Of a stretch of 64,000 nt of DNA, positions 42,635 to 53,234 are shown piece after piece. Positions within the stretch are counted from its first letter, which is position 1; each line of letters begins with the position of its first letter. This DNA comes from Athripsodes cinereus. Lineage: Eukaryota > Arthropoda > Insecta > Trichoptera > Leptoceridae. Under the pieces are notes generated by a model. That model was not told the DNA's origin. It worked only from the letters and a program-made list of their open reading frames with translations, and did not search any database. The stretch covers positions 11,821,684-11,885,683 of the forward strand of contig OX388328.1 of the NCBI GenBank assembly GCA_947579605.1, in the 5' to 3' direction. The translations under genes and the position numbers were made by a program.

Positions 42635-43000
42635 TACTATACCCTCACGCCGTGTCCCAAATGGGGTAGACAAAGAGAACGGAACGCCAAACAGATCTAT
42701 CTTTATAAACTTCCTTCGCTTCCTCCACATTCATACAGTTTCTCATACACGCACGTCGGTTCCTCTTACTCAAAACAAAACCGTCCTTGAGAATTTGATC
42801 CACGTGATCAAGCCATGTAGTTCTCAGACGCTCGCGCTTCCTCACACCCTTTTTTCAGACAAGTATATCCTCTTTGTCATTCTTTGCCCTTCCATTCGTT
42901 CAACATGTCCAAACCACCGTAGTTTATTCACACGCATTATGTCCACAACACTCTTCTTGCATCCGCTCATTCTTCTAATAGACAAACCGCATTTAAAGAA
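42635..43000 (-). pseudogene. SETWTW-type LINE 3' end with one frameshift
   Basis: Minus strand: RMSGCKKSVVDIMRVNKLRW, FGHVERMEGQRMTKRIYLSE in one frame, then near 42842 a shift to KRERLRTTWLDHVDQILKDG, FVLSKRNRRACMRNCMNVEE, ending VLFVYPIWDTA and stop. (ATAGT)n tail at 42626-42640. Confidence 0.85.
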
Positions 43001-43029
43001 TCTCCATGCCAGCTTAAAAAAGTCATCAA

Positions 43030-43263
43030 GAAAGGGAGGCAAACCGCCTTACAGCTTAATTTAAGATGTAAAATTGACATTTGATCGCAAAACAAGATAT
43101 AGAAATAAACTACAGTGGATTACCATGAGTCAAAGACAAGACAAATCTTCATGTCTTTTCACTCGTCTATGATATTGTTTATATGTACTCTACGTCTTCA
43201 CCATATTATCTTGAGGAAATTTTTGAGTATGTTTCGAGTCATAACTTACCCTTATGATCCAAT
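43030..43263. repeat. SINE-like trace and target region
   Basis: 43040-43095 is a short inverted piece ('cttaatttaagatgtaaaat'). 43253-43263 'tatgatccaat' is the left TSD of the following insertion. Confidence 0.5.
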
Positions 43264-43562
43264 CCTAACCAGGGTAGGCGAAAAAAGGCAACTTCTTAAG
43301 AGAATTAGTCAACAACGAGCTAACTGGATTGGCCACAACATCAGGCACCCAGGACTACTCATCGCCGTCGCGGAGGGTAAGACCGAGGGGACAAATGGCA
43401 GAGGCCGACCAAGAGATACGTATATGGACCAAATGAAGAGGGACATAAACTGTGGCTCATACGTAGAGCTGAAAAAACTGGCTGAGAATAGGGAGGAATG
43501 GAGAAGAAAAACCAAACTCGTTGCAGACCAATCCAATGGATTGTAACTTGTAATTCATTATA
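43264..43562 (+). mobile_element. RTE-like LINE, 'SNGL' family, 5'-truncated (299 bp)
   Basis: Same family as the 55.8-kb element. From the truncation point the frame is open: TRVGEKRQLLKRISQQRANW, IGHNIRHPGLLIAVAEGKTE, GRGRPRDTYMDQMKRD, KLAENREEWRRKTKLVADQS, NGL and TAA (43544-43546). The 3' UTR is only ~16 bp ('cttgtaattcattata'). A perfect 11-bp TSD 'tatgatccaat' flanks it (43253-43263, 43563-43573). The coding end differs from the long copy at only a scattering of residues. Confidence 0.9.
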
Positions 43563-43689
43563 TATGATCCAATAGCCAGCGATTTCTGGTGATACCAACT
43601 TAAAGCTCTCTGCCTATTTTTCTCCTTTGTGCCTCTTTCCCTACCTTTGAGATTTATTTTTTTATTTTTAATTAACATTGGAAGAAATT

Positions 43690-43990
43690 GAGCCTCTGTG
43701 AAAAACTCGCCCTCTGTATATTAATTGTATGATGGTGTATGATCTAAAGATGTTTTTATGTAATTTTTTTTTTAATCAATGTACGTACAGTAAAGAATAA
43801 ATAAATAAAAAATGAAATATTTTTATTTTCTCGAACACCTCCGTTTTATTTATTTATTCATTCTCTGCAATATATTTATTTATTTATTTATTTATTTATT
43901 TATCACTTGTATACGGCGTTAGCCTTTTAATCACAATACATGCATTTTATAGGGAAATGTATTCAAATTAATCTTTGAATTGAAGATGTT
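43690..43990. repeat. Two LINE 3' tails in opposite orientation
   Basis: 43690-43812 (+): 'aactcgccctctgtatatt' ... 'gtacagtaaagaataaataa'. 43862-43990 (-): (TTTA)n then 'cacttgtatacggcgttagcc'. These are the two LINE tail types described at 31105 and 7355. Confidence 0.65.
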
Positions 43991-44060
43991 AGATTCCTTT
44001 TACAGAAAACTCAAAAACTCTCGGAAAAGAGCGGGAGATTTATTCTTAGCCAGCCGAAGA
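43975..44060 (-). repeat. SINE-like repeat, 5' fragment
   Basis: 'gaattgaagatgttag', 'ccttttacagaaaactc', 'ggaaaagagcgggag'. Confidence 0.55.
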
Positions 44061-44726
44061 GCAAATAAACCGGATCCACAAAACGATAATTTTAAATGGA
44101 GAACTTAATTGCCTCCCTACGTTCTCGATGGGAATATTACGTATAATTAATAACGTCCGGTTGACGAAAACAATAATAATAATAATAGCAATAATCAAAA
44201 TTGTGATAATAAATTATAAAATTTATGAAATAAAACAGTACATACTTTTAACCCATTAAATCCCCATAACACAATAAAATTAACATTCGCAATTTTCTGA
44301 GAAAATTCAAATAAATTAATGGTACGTACTATATATACTACTTCGCGATGTATTATTGTTGTTATTCTGTTTACTGACTATCATATATTACAGAGCAATG
44401 GAACATTGCTTTCTGTACAATTTGAAATTACGTAACTAAAAAAGAGCTTTTTTTCTGGAAGCCTTTTTTTATCTGTTGTTGTTGACTTATTGTATTTTGT
44501 TTGTTGCTGTCTCTTTTGTATGAAATGTTTTTTTTTGTTCTAGTCTTATTGTATTTTGTACATGTTTGCTCATGTTTCTTTTGTGTTTTTTTTTTTGATT
44601 TTTTCTTGTTTTTTTTCTGCTGAGATCATCTTGGTCAAAAGCTGTTATGGTGTCAGTAAAAGATGAAGTTTCTAAGAAAATAATGATAATAATAATGTTT
44701 CTCCCGGCTAGAAGACATCAAAATGG
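44061..44726. repeat. AT-rich; carries the empty site of the 8.5-kb MITE
   Basis: 44510-44660 is T-rich and then reads 'ctgctgagatc', 'aaaagctgttatggtgtcag', paralogous to the sequence around the PIF-like insertion at 8519. No gene. Confidence 0.6.
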
Positions 44727-45062
44727 TTTTTTTTTAAGATGTATCTGTGATTTTTTTTATATCATACAACCTTATACCTATACCTTTCAAAGTAAGCTAA
44801 AAGCTTGTGTCGTGACACGCTCACGCCGTGTCCCAAGTGAGGTAGACAGAGAGAACTGAACGTCAAACAGATCTATCGTTACACACTTTCTTCGTTTCCT
44901 CCACATTCATACAGTTTCTCATACACGCACGTCGGTTCCTCTTACTCAACACACGGCCGTCTTTGAGAATTTGATCCACGTGAGCAAGCCACGTTGTTCT
45001 CGGACGCCCGTGCTTCCTCACACCCTTTCTGGCCGAGACTCTACCTCCAGGCTACCAACCAA
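44727..45062 (-). mobile_element. tRNA SINE A / SETWTW LINE chimera
   Basis: 44727-44813 is the inverted SINE A body ('aagctaaaagcttgtgtcgt'), 44816-45028 is an inverted SETWTW LINE 3' end ('cacgccgtgtcccaagtg' ... 'ggacgcccgtgcttcctcac'), and 45029-45062 resumes SINE A at its head ('ggccgagactctacctcc'). About 55 bp of SINE A, including the B box, is missing and is replaced by the LINE piece. Confidence 0.75.
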
Positions 45063-45362
45063 GTGTAGCCAAAAGATGCATGACTTGAGGATTTTTGGCC
45101 AGCCTTTCAGGCCACCTCTCGTGTAGATAAATTTGTAGAAGTGCCCAGAGTTATCGCATGCAAAAAAAACATGCAAGCTGTCCACTCGATTCCAAAAAAA
45201 AAAGAAGATTAACAAGAGGGGTGACAAACCTCTTCGCTGAATTTAAGATATTGTGAAATATCTCTATTGTGCGAACACCTGGCTTCTGGCTTTTACATTA
45301 CACTCGAGAAATTAAGGAGAAGAGTGTAAGACCAATTCTTTGCCGGGTGGTCCACGGAATAA
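45063..45362 (-). repeat. GGCC repeat piece and SINE-like repeat
   Basis: 45070-45120 contains 'tttttggccagcctttcagg'. 45160-45362 is an inverted copy: 'acatgcaagctgtccactcg', 'gacaaacctcttcgctgaat', 'gaagagtgtaagaccaattc', 'gccgggtggtccacgg'. Confidence 0.75.
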
Positions 45363-45833
45363 AAACACTTTTATATGTAGTACTTCCATAGTTACTTTAT
45401 TCAGGAGCTTTCATAAAATAAACTTCTGAAATAATATAGAAGTAATTTATTTATTATAATTTTACAAAAAAAAGAGTGGGAAGTCTTTGCATTCCCGGAG
45501 AATTTCATTCAAGAGAATATTACAATTTGAGATACAGTATTTTACAATTTGCGCTACGTATTCCATCTCGCCCACACCGCATCCACTTTTGCTCATTCCA
45601 TTATTTTCCGCGTGTATTTTCACGGTGCGTAATATAATTATTGTTTTGAGAAATTTTCTTCCTTATATTTCCCCTAAAAAGGAAGGAATAAAGCCGAATA
45701 TATTAAATTTAAAAGTCTAAGCATAATTTTCTCAAACTGCGGAGTCAATTTTTTTTTATCTAGGTGCCCCTCGATAAGAAAAGTAGTAAAAAGCGGTAGA
45801 TTATGTATTCTTCTTCTCTAAGTGTCCTATCGG
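45363..45833. other. No gene recognised
   Basis: The ORF at 45487-45720 has no domain or supporting signal. No repeat termini found. Confidence 0.3.
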
Positions 45834-45941
45834 GTCCCCCCGACGTTGACGACCACTTGGGAGAAATCCTTCCTGTTCCGGACAGCACGAAACAGCTCCT
45901 CCACACCTCTCATCCCGCTCCACTCCTGAATGTTCTGATTA
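45834..45941 (-). pseudogene. RTE-like LINE 3' fragment, 'ANVGG' family
   Basis: Minus strand NIQEWSGMRGVEELFRAVRN, RKDFSQVVVNVGGTR. About 36 codons, same family as the next element but in the opposite orientation and diverged. Confidence 0.75.
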
Positions 45942-46059
45942 TGTATTAATAACATGATTTTTGCATTATTTGAAATAGCATTCTTCGAAGTTGATTCCTG
46001 TTGTCGATTTATTTCTAAATAGTTCAAAAACAGAAAAAAACTTATATTTTACCTAGCAT

Positions 46060-46406
46060 CGAAGAATGCTTCGAATACCGTGGACAGACTTGGTGTCCAA
46101 TACAGAAGTACTACGCAGAGCACATACAAATAGAGAGCTCCTGACAAATATTAAGGTTCGTAAAGTCTCATATTTGGGCCACATCCTGCGAGGCGATAAG
46201 TATCGGCTTCTGCAGTTGATAATAGAAGGCAAGATTGAGGGACGTCGTGGAGTGGGAAGGAGGCAGATGTCGTGGCTGCGAAATATACGGCAATGGACCG
46301 GAATAACACGGATGGAAGAGCTGGTCCGCACAGCGCGAGACAGGGAGGCATTCTCCAGAGTGATCGCCAACGTCGGGGGGACCTGATATGGCACTGATAG
46401 AAGAAG
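46060..46406 (+). mobile_element. RTE-like LINE, 'ANVGG' family, with perfect 14-bp TSD
   Basis: 'attttacctagcat' flanks it on both sides (46046-46059, 46407-46420). From the very first codon the frame is open for 108 codons: RRMLRIPWTDLVSNTEVLRR, then RELLTNIKVRKVSYLGHILR, GDKYRLLQLIIEGKIEGRRG, VGRRQMSWLRNIRQWTGITR, MEELVRTARDREAFSRVIAN, VGGT and TGA at 46384-46386. The tail after the stop is 20 bp and GA-rich. 5'-truncated: only the C-terminal domain after the RT is present. The lack of mutations and the clean TSD indicate a young insertion. Confidence 0.9.
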
Positions 46407-46420
46407 ATTTTACCTAGCAT

Positions 46421-46737
46421 TGTTTAATAAATGTTTTGCAATTAACTTTAATCAATATTTCTATCGGCCTTATAGGTTTTTTTTCATGTAACTTGTGCCC
46501 ATTACTGTTAACATTGACCCAACCACAAGTTTCTTGTTCTACTTTTCGAAAAAAATTATTACGTATCGAACGATCTTACGTATGATTAAGATGCTACCAA
46601 ATATTTTCTTAAGACATGCTCAAAGACGCCCCTTGTCATGAAGGCGGTTTAGAATGGCAGCGAGATAACAGGATATTCTCGAACCTCTGACCATTTTAGC
46701 CCACTTTTTAGAACGATTTAAAAATATTAATTATAGT
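46421..46737. other. No gene recognised
   Basis: AT-rich; nothing recognised. Confidence 0.3.
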
Positions 46738-46985
46738 TCCATGGAGCACCCAGCAAAGAATTTGTTGACCACTCTTATCCGCAAATTTTTGGGCGTCATG
46801 TAAAAAGCAGATGTTTAAAAAAGTGACGCCATTTTATATTATAAATTCAGCGATGATTTTTGCTACCCATCCTGAATATTTTAATTTTACGTTGTCACTA
46901 AGAAGACAACAATAGTTATGTAGTTACACGCGGCTAGTTACCCCACTTGTCGAATATACCGTGACGATACTTTAGTACGGTAGTA
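46738..46985 (+). repeat. Tail-sharing SINE-like repeat, full but diverged
   Basis: 'catggagcacccagcaaaga', 'attataaattcagcgatg', 'ctacccatcctgaat', 'gttaccccacttgtcg', 'ataccgtgacgatac' in order. Confidence 0.8.
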
Positions 46986-47021
46986 GATGTACAAATATTT
47001 AATTTAATTTAAAAACCTGGG

Positions 47022-47168
47022 GCCGTAGACAAACCGTACTTAGCGATCGACTACTGGCGAACTTTTCGACAATCTACCTACATGTACCGTATAATTATGC
47101 GTTATTGTTGCGGTTATAGTCGAAAATTCGTTTGTAGTCGATCGCCAAGTGCATGTTTGTCTACGGTG
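47022..47168. mobile_element. Hairpin MITE (~147 bp)
   Basis: 'GCCGTAGACAAACCGTACTT' and 'agcgatcgactac' at the left face 'gtagtcgatcgccaagtgca' and 'tgtttgtctacggtggc' at the right, inverted. Central 'cgacaatcta'... 'tagtcgaaaattcg' also pairs loosely. Superfamily unknown. Confidence 0.75.
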
Positions 47169-47460
47169 GCTGATATCTTCATCAAGGGGGTTTTCGCACA
47201 AAAACTGTTGAAGAACCTCCGCATCTCTTGCGTCTGTTACTTTCCATTATTTATATACAACGCGGACTTTTAAGGGTTAATGACGACAACAATAAATTCA
47301 CTCCGTTGTAAAATATTATAAAAGTTTTCTTTAGACATTAAAGTATATATTATTATGTACAAGCGTATGTAACCCGGCATCGCTCGGGTTTAATTAAATA
47401 GAAAACCTTGCAAATACATGGGTTAAAACAACAAAATCTTATTGAAAAAAAAAACGGAGT
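47169..47460. other. Short hairpin, no gene
   Basis: 47371-47392 'aacccggcatcgctcgggtt' is a near-palindrome like the 3' hairpin of Helitron-type elements, but no CTAG end follows. Confidence 0.4.
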
Positions 47461-48190
47461 AAGCACTTACGTGGATAAAAGAAGTAAAAAGCTCTTCCCA
47501 ATGAGAAAACTTAATTTTTGACTCCCTACATGCCCATAGCTTAGTAACAATAAATAGGTAGGTACCTACATCATAAAAAGCATTGCAAATCTCTAAATGA
47601 AAAATCTTGAAGTTTGATACCTCACATGCCCATATTTAGGTAAAAAAAATAGGTAGGTACCAACATCGAAAAAAGTGCTGAAAAACTCTTCCCAATGAAA
47701 AATCATGAAGTTTGATACCTCACATGCCCATACTTAGGTAAAAAAAATAGGTAGGTACCTACATCGAAAAAAGTGCTGAAAAACTCTTCCCAATGAAAAA
47801 TCATGAAGTTTGATACCTCACATGCCCATATTTAGTTAAAAAAAAATAGGTAGGTGCCAACATCGAAAAAAGTGCTAAAAACCTCTTCCCATTGAAAAAT
47901 CTTGAAGTTTGACACCTCAGATGTTCACATTTATGTAAAAAAATAATAAGTAGGCACCTACATGGAAAAAAAAGTACTAACAACCTCGTCCCGATGAAAA
48001 AGCTTGAAGTTAAGAAATTCCACATATTGGTAGGTACCTACATGGAAAAAGTGCTAAAAACCTCTTCCAAATGAAAAATATGTGAGCTCGACACCTCGAA
48101 AGCTCATATTTTATTTAGAAAAATAGGCGGGTACCTACGTGCAAAAACTACTAAAAACCTCATCTTAATGTAAAAACTCGAAGATTGTCA
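47461..48190. repeat. ~98-bp satellite array, about 7 units
   Basis: The phrase 'cctcacatgcccatattta' (or variants) recurs at ~47525, 47621, 47719, 47817, 47916, ~48013 and 48095, a period of 98-100 bp. Each unit contains 'aatgaaaaatc', 'ttgaagtttgatacc', an A-run with 'taggtaggtacc' and 'acatcgaaaaaagtgct'. The central units are nearly identical; the outer ones are more diverged. A single similar segment exists inside hAT MITE copies at 1390-1490 and 24985-25085. Confidence 0.9.
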
Positions 48191-48986
48191 TCCCAAATTT
48201 CTATAAGAAAAAAAGGGTAAACATCCCTTTTCGTGAAAAAATTGTAGTCACATAAATGTTAAAATATTATAATTGTCCACATTCGAATTTGTATTTTTGG
48301 TTTGCAGTGCATAAATGGGGTATTTGCTATGAAATTAAAAAAAGTCAAGAATAAATTGTCATATAAGTATTTACTCTTTATTCCCAAAAAACCTTAAAAA
48401 TGGATTATCTGCATCCTTCAATATTTCAGAATATTTTACTATCAAATATTTCATAATTTATGTAAAAAATATTAGGTGAAAATAAATAGGTTCCCACTCA
48501 TTGAAAATCATTTAACATTGTTTATGGATTTAATAGGTAAAACTATTATTATTCTACAGTATAGTTTTCTATGGTTTCATAATGTCTTCCATTATGAAAA
48601 TAGCCCAATATGTCAAAAATATGCAATTTTTATTCACGTAATTCTAGAGCTTTTCTCATTAGCAAACACGATATTTTATTACGAAAATAAACCCTAAATA
48701 TTTAGTTTCAGAATTGTTGTATTTATTGTTACATCCATTTTGATATTAATTCAATACAATGAAAAATGTTTGACTGTGAATATTGCTTTTTACTAAATCT
48801 TGCATTAATTTTACATACATTTTATTGCTAATTTTGTGACATGGTCGCATTAAAATTAAAATATCTTTATCAATACGTAAGATATTTAAAACGTTTTTAG
48901 CCTTAAACCTGCCCAGAAGATGAGACCTTGTATAGAGTGTATTATTTTACTTCGGTCTTTCCTAATTTCTGAGTCCATTAAGGACA
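48191..48986. other. AT-rich, no gene recognised
   Basis: No repeat or coding signal. Confidence 0.3.
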
Positions 48987-49030
48987 TACGTACATACATA
49001 CATACATACATACATACATACATACATACG
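48987..49030. repeat. (CATA)n microsatellite
   Basis: About ten CATA units (ACATACATAC...), with small deviations at either end. Confidence 0.95.
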
Positions 49031-49234
49031 AACGGACTCAAATATTTATGTGTGGATTATTATTATTTTATTATTGTTATATTGTTAGTCTGTACTGAGT
49101 ACTTTAAACTCGGAAAATACTGTTCCAGGAGGTCTGGTTGTTGTTTTGTTTTTGTTGATAATCACATTATAAATAATAAATTTAAAACCTGTTTCTTTCA
49201 TGAGATGATTATTTATTAGCTATCAAGTGGATAC

Positions 49235-49500
49235 TTAGAATATCATCTTTAAGAAATGAATTAATCTTATTGAGAGGAAATCAAAGATTAAACTATTTAG
49301 AGCCGATATTTTAAACGAGGAACCTAATATTCGTAAGTATATCGACACTTTACGAACGGATGACGATCTGTTTGTATATTTTACTAGTGACTGTATTATA
49401 AAACTATTAGTATACGTGTCTGGCAAAAACTATTGCTCACATCACACAATTTGTTTTGAAGGAATCCTTTATTGCTTTCAATATAACAATGGCGGTTTGA
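49235..49500 (+). pseudogene. Coding-like fragment, probable LINE C-terminus
   Basis: Plus strand, one frame open from about 49258 for 60+ codons: IERKSKIKLFRADILNEEPN, IRKYIDTLRTDDDLFVYFTS, DCIIKLLVYVSGKNYC. The 'RTDDDLFxYFTS' phrase has the look of a C-terminal part of a non-LTR retrotransposon or transposase, but I cannot name the family. Confidence 0.35.
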
Positions 49501-49719
49501 AACAAAGATCTACATTTTATGTATAGAAAGTTACAGTCCATTGTATTGGTCTGCAACGTGCTTGGATTTTCTTCTCCATTCCTCTCTCTTTAATTTTACG
49601 TATGTGCCATTGTTCATGTCCTTCTTCACTTGATCCATATAGTGTTTCATGGTTAGCCACTACCATTACTGCATTTGGTCCTACTTTTAGGGTTCTCCTA
49701 CTGATATACATACATACCT

Positions 49720-50085
49720 ACAAACCATCACTCCGCTTCCCTCGCGGCGTAAGCAGAAAGATCGAGCGCCACTTTCTTCTATCCTTGCATACTACATCTT
49801 TCGCTTCCGTCACTGTCATACAACTCCTCATACAGACTACTCTCTTGTTCAATGTGCTCAACACGTGATTGCCTGAAAAATATGATTCAAATGATCTTGC
49901 ATGTCATTTGATCCTCGACCATCCACGTCTCCGAGCACCATTCCTCTTAGCCAAATCTAATATCTTCTTGATCATTCTGTCCTCATTTATTCTTCCCACG
50001 TGCTCGAACCAATATAACCTATTTACATTCATCCTATTGTTATTACACTAACTTTCATTCCACATTCCTCTCGTAATTATTTCTA
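49720..50085 (-). pseudogene. SETWTW-type LINE 3' end, degraded
   Basis: Inverted order: 'aaaccatcactccgcttccc', 'aagcagaaagatcgagcgcc', 'tttcgcttccgtcactgtc', 'caatgtgctcaacacgtg', 'gaccatccacgtctccg', 'cattcatcctattgttat', 'ttcattccacattcctc'. Small indels break the frame. Closest to the 26-kb and 23-kb copies. Confidence 0.8.
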
Positions 50086-50899
50086 GAGGCAAGTTAAATC
50101 ATTTGTAAGCGGATAGTTTATAAAATTCTATGATACGCCACTGGTTTGAAAGAAAGCACAAAAGTGGGTTGTTCCATGTTAAAGAAAACAAAAATAATAA
50201 ATTTGCAATTTTGCCGACGACATTTTCTTCCTACAAGTTAAAACAAGAAAGTGACAAATGGCTAAGTGTGGTGTGTTGAGTAACAATTAATTAAGTCACA
50301 AAATAAAAAAGTCAATGTCTCGAATCAAATCTGAAAATAGCTAGATAGGTACATTACCTCCAACCTTCTTCATGTGATCATGTATTGGATAAAGACCAAG
50401 TGTTCTGAAAACGTTCCAATTTATTCAACCCTTCGGGACACATCTCTCTTCTAGTGCAGACTCAAATTAAGGCTTAATATCATTGGATCAGTTATTCGGT
50501 GGATGGCGCTCACAGCAGCAGCCTTTGACGTCCTGATCTTAAAAATTAAAATATTGTCTTAAATCGATTCGTTACAATAAAATCGTAGTGTTAATATAAA
50601 TCTTGGCATTTTTATAAAGAAAAAAATATGTTTTGGTGCTTCTATCAGATACATACGTGGCACAAAGGAAGATTGTTGCAATTCTAAAATCGTTGAGAAG
50701 CTGAAGCAGCCAATAATAATAGTCAATATATACCCAGAAACTAAATGTTGTGTTATCGTGTATGGATTCATAAAACCTTCCGGTATTTGTTTTTCAAAAA
50801 TGGGATATTGATACCAAACAACATGTTTCGTCCAGCCAAATCTATCGATGAAATAAGAGATATCCACGAAAAAGTTTTTGGAAAATTTGTGAAAAGTCA
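50086..50899. repeat. Unassigned AT-rich sequence
   Basis: 50585-50645 resembles 20641-20690 ('tataaagaaaaaaatatg', 'ttttggtgct'), so a small repeat is shared. The ORFs 50559-50900 and 50745-51008 have no recognisable domain. Confidence 0.35.
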
Positions 50900-51535
50900 C
50901 AAGTCATCATCATCCATCAGTCGCTCTATAGCCCGTTGTGAGCCTTGGCCTCCTCCAACATTCGCCTCCATCTCCCCCCATCTTGACATGTACTCTTCCA
51001 ATCCCTGATGCCAATGATGTCCACATCTCTCTGCACACCATCCATCCAACGGAGTTTGGGTCTACCAACGCTACGTCTACCTTGTGGTCTTGTATGAAGG
51101 ATTTTCTTTGGCACTCTTTTCTCACTTATTCTCTCCACGTGCCCAGCCCATCTCAGTCTTCCAACTTTGATACATTTTACTATGTTGGGCTCATCGCAAA
51201 AGTTGTAGACTTCTTCGTTGTAACGAATTCTTTAAACTCCGTTGTCCCGCACAGGTCCGAATATCCTTCTGAGTATCCTTCTTTCAAATATTAAAAGGGA
51301 TGCCTCGTCCTTTTTACTCAAAACCCAGCATTCGGATCCATACATGAGTACTGGCCATGGACAACAAAGGACACTGAATAGTGTCCTTTGTTCTTCTCGA
51401 CAACACTCGGAATGTTAGATGTTTTTTTTTAATCCGAAGAAGCATTTAATAGCAACGAAGATTCGGTGTTTTATCTCAGCGGATGTGTCGTTTAGGTTAG
51501 TCACCATTGATCCCAGGTAAGTGAAGTCACAAGTA
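50900..51535 (-). pseudogene. RTE-like LINE C-terminal fragment (~200 codons)
   Basis: Minus strand: SMVTNLNDTSAEIKHRI, FVAIKCFFGLKK, a broken stretch, VLMYGSECWVLSKKDEASLL, IFERRILRRIFGPVRDNG, then RLRWAGHVERISEKRVPKKI, GRRSVGRPKLRWMDGVQRDV, RWRRMLEEAKAHNGL and stop, with a (GAT)n-like tail at 50905-50918 inverted. Contains at least one frameshift and two stops. YGSEC corresponds to YASET/YGCET of the other families. Distinct lineage. Confidence 0.8.
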
Positions 51536-52164
51536 CCTACCTACTTAAAAAAACGATTTTGTAAGTTTTTTCAAATCATGCTTTGAATTTCAATATACTA
51601 TAAAAAAAATAAGACACCTTCACCATTACGAAGATACAGTATGGAGAATATCATACAGCAAAACCGTTCTCTAGATCTCCTGTAAAATCTCAATTAACGC
51701 ACATACGAGGTGTCATTAATCCATCAACAACATATAAATAATATGTAACTTAAAACTATAAAATGCACATTTACTACTAGTGTTAACTAAATACATAATT
51801 TAATAAAAGTCTCAATTAGAGACTGATGTGATATAAAACATTGTTCTACAACACCATTAAAATGAATATATAAGTTGGCGCTAGTCACCATTTCACAAAA
51901 CGAAACAATATTAAACTTCCGCCTTTCTTCTGTTTTGGCGGGAAATTTAAATTATTCTCAAGAACGCAACGTAAAGAACTTGTTCTTAATATGTTGTATA
52001 TTTCAAAAACTCCTCCCTCGAAATATACCTATGCTGTATAAATTATTATTCGCTTGTACGTCACTAAATATTAAACAAAAAATACTTAGAGAATAAAGAG
52101 GTCATACAATCTTTTCTGTAATTTTCCTCGAAAAACTAAGTAGGTATAAGACATGTATCATCTT
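51536..52164. other. AT-rich, no gene recognised
   Basis: The ORF 51875-52096 has no domain or context support. Confidence 0.3.
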
Positions 52165-52560
52165 CGATTCAGCAATTGCTGGGTCCACACAGCTGGATGC
52201 GAACGTCAATCATCAAGCAAAAATCTTAAATCTTTCGGCGACAATTTGAAACATTCTCCGAATTCAAACATTCGAATGAAAGCCTTCGTTACCCGTCCAT
52301 GAGACTTAACGAAGGCATTCATTCGAATATTTCTTCGGAGAATGTTCCAAATTGTCGCCGAAAGATTTAAGATTTTTGCTTGATGATTGACTTTCGCATC
52401 CAGCTGTGTGGACGCTGCCAATGATGAGGTATGGAAACAATGTCTTGTTTCCATATCTCACTTTCCTTGCCACAAAAAGGACGACTAATATGTTTATTAC
52501 ATGTAGTTACTATTCTAACTACCCCACTTGTGAGATATGCCGAGATAATATCGATGCTGG
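52165..52560 (+). repeat. SINE-like repeat interrupted by a hairpin MITE
   Basis: 'atcatcttcgattcagc' is followed by the MITE (52186-52420), after which 'gatgaggtatgg', 'tgtttattacatgtag', 'actaccccacttgtgagat' and 'atgccgagataata' complete the 3' half. The 5' third before 52165 is present but diverged ('tcttttctgtaattttcc'). Confidence 0.75.
52186..52420. mobile_element. Hairpin MITE with ~85-bp near-perfect TIRs
   Basis: Left 'gtccacacagctggatgcga', 'gtcaatcatcaagcaaaaat', 'cttaaatctttcggcgacaa', 'tttgaaacattctccgaa'; the right arm is the inverse of the same words with only a few mismatches. 'cattcgaatgaa' and 'ttcattcgaatatt' extend the pairing toward the centre. Inserted in a SINE-like copy; TSD not clear (two to three bases). 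Confidence 0.9.
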
Positions 52561-52679
52561 AAAGGCAAAAATTACTAAGCGATATGTACCCAACTTTGCA
52601 GTAGAGCCGAATAAAGTTTTTTTTCTCAGAAAAAAAATCGTCATAAATCGACTTTTTATTATATTCGCGTTAATTTTAC

Positions 52680-53060
52680 AATCATCATCATCATATTGAG
52701 CTCGATAGATTTGGGAAGAGCTTGGCTGAATCTAGTAGTCTCTTCCACTCTCGTCTATCCTATACTTTTGTCTTCCACTAGTGATTTGCAGTGTGAATGC
52801 ACATAGAGTCTATTCATCGCAGTTTGGTCCTTACTGGTCTTCTTCGTCCTTGTGGTGTGAGAAGTGTGAGGCGTTTTACAGAGTTATCGTTGTCCATTCT
52901 GATTATGTGACCAGTCCATCTTGATGGAGCTGGTCACATTGGGCTCTTCATACATGTCATAAAGCTCTTTGTTGTATCAATGACGCCAGCCATTACATAT
53001 GATCTCTCACAGGACCGAAGATTGTTCCGATCATCCTTCTCTCGAATGCGAGTTGATATA
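52680..53060 (-). pseudogene. RTE-like LINE 3' fragment, further lineage
   Basis: Starts with an inverted (TGA)n tail (52682-52694) and on the minus strand contains remnants 'KLDWSHNQNGQR', 'RLTLLTPQGR' and 'RLVEDKSIG' in different frames. Degraded; placement as RTE-like rests on the tail and the order of basic blocks. Confidence 0.5.
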
Positions 53061-53234
53061 AATAGATAAATATATATTTTATACAATATGATGTTTTATG
53101 AATATTTTCCTCTCACAGGGTGCTCAAAATTTACAGAAAATTTTGAGAAAAACAAGTAATACCTAGTTGGCCAAAAATATCACTCTTCTTCCGTTCCCAA
53201 GGGTTCAGTTAGCCCGGACGTCACACTTTTACTT
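53061..53234. other. No gene recognised
   Basis: Traces of an inverted SINE-like piece at 53100-53160 ('tcacagggtgctcaaaattt'). Confidence 0.35.

Noticed and set aside
47461..48190. CRISPR-like array
   Set aside because: The whole ~98-bp unit repeats without unique spacers, so it is satellite DNA; the genome is eukaryotic.
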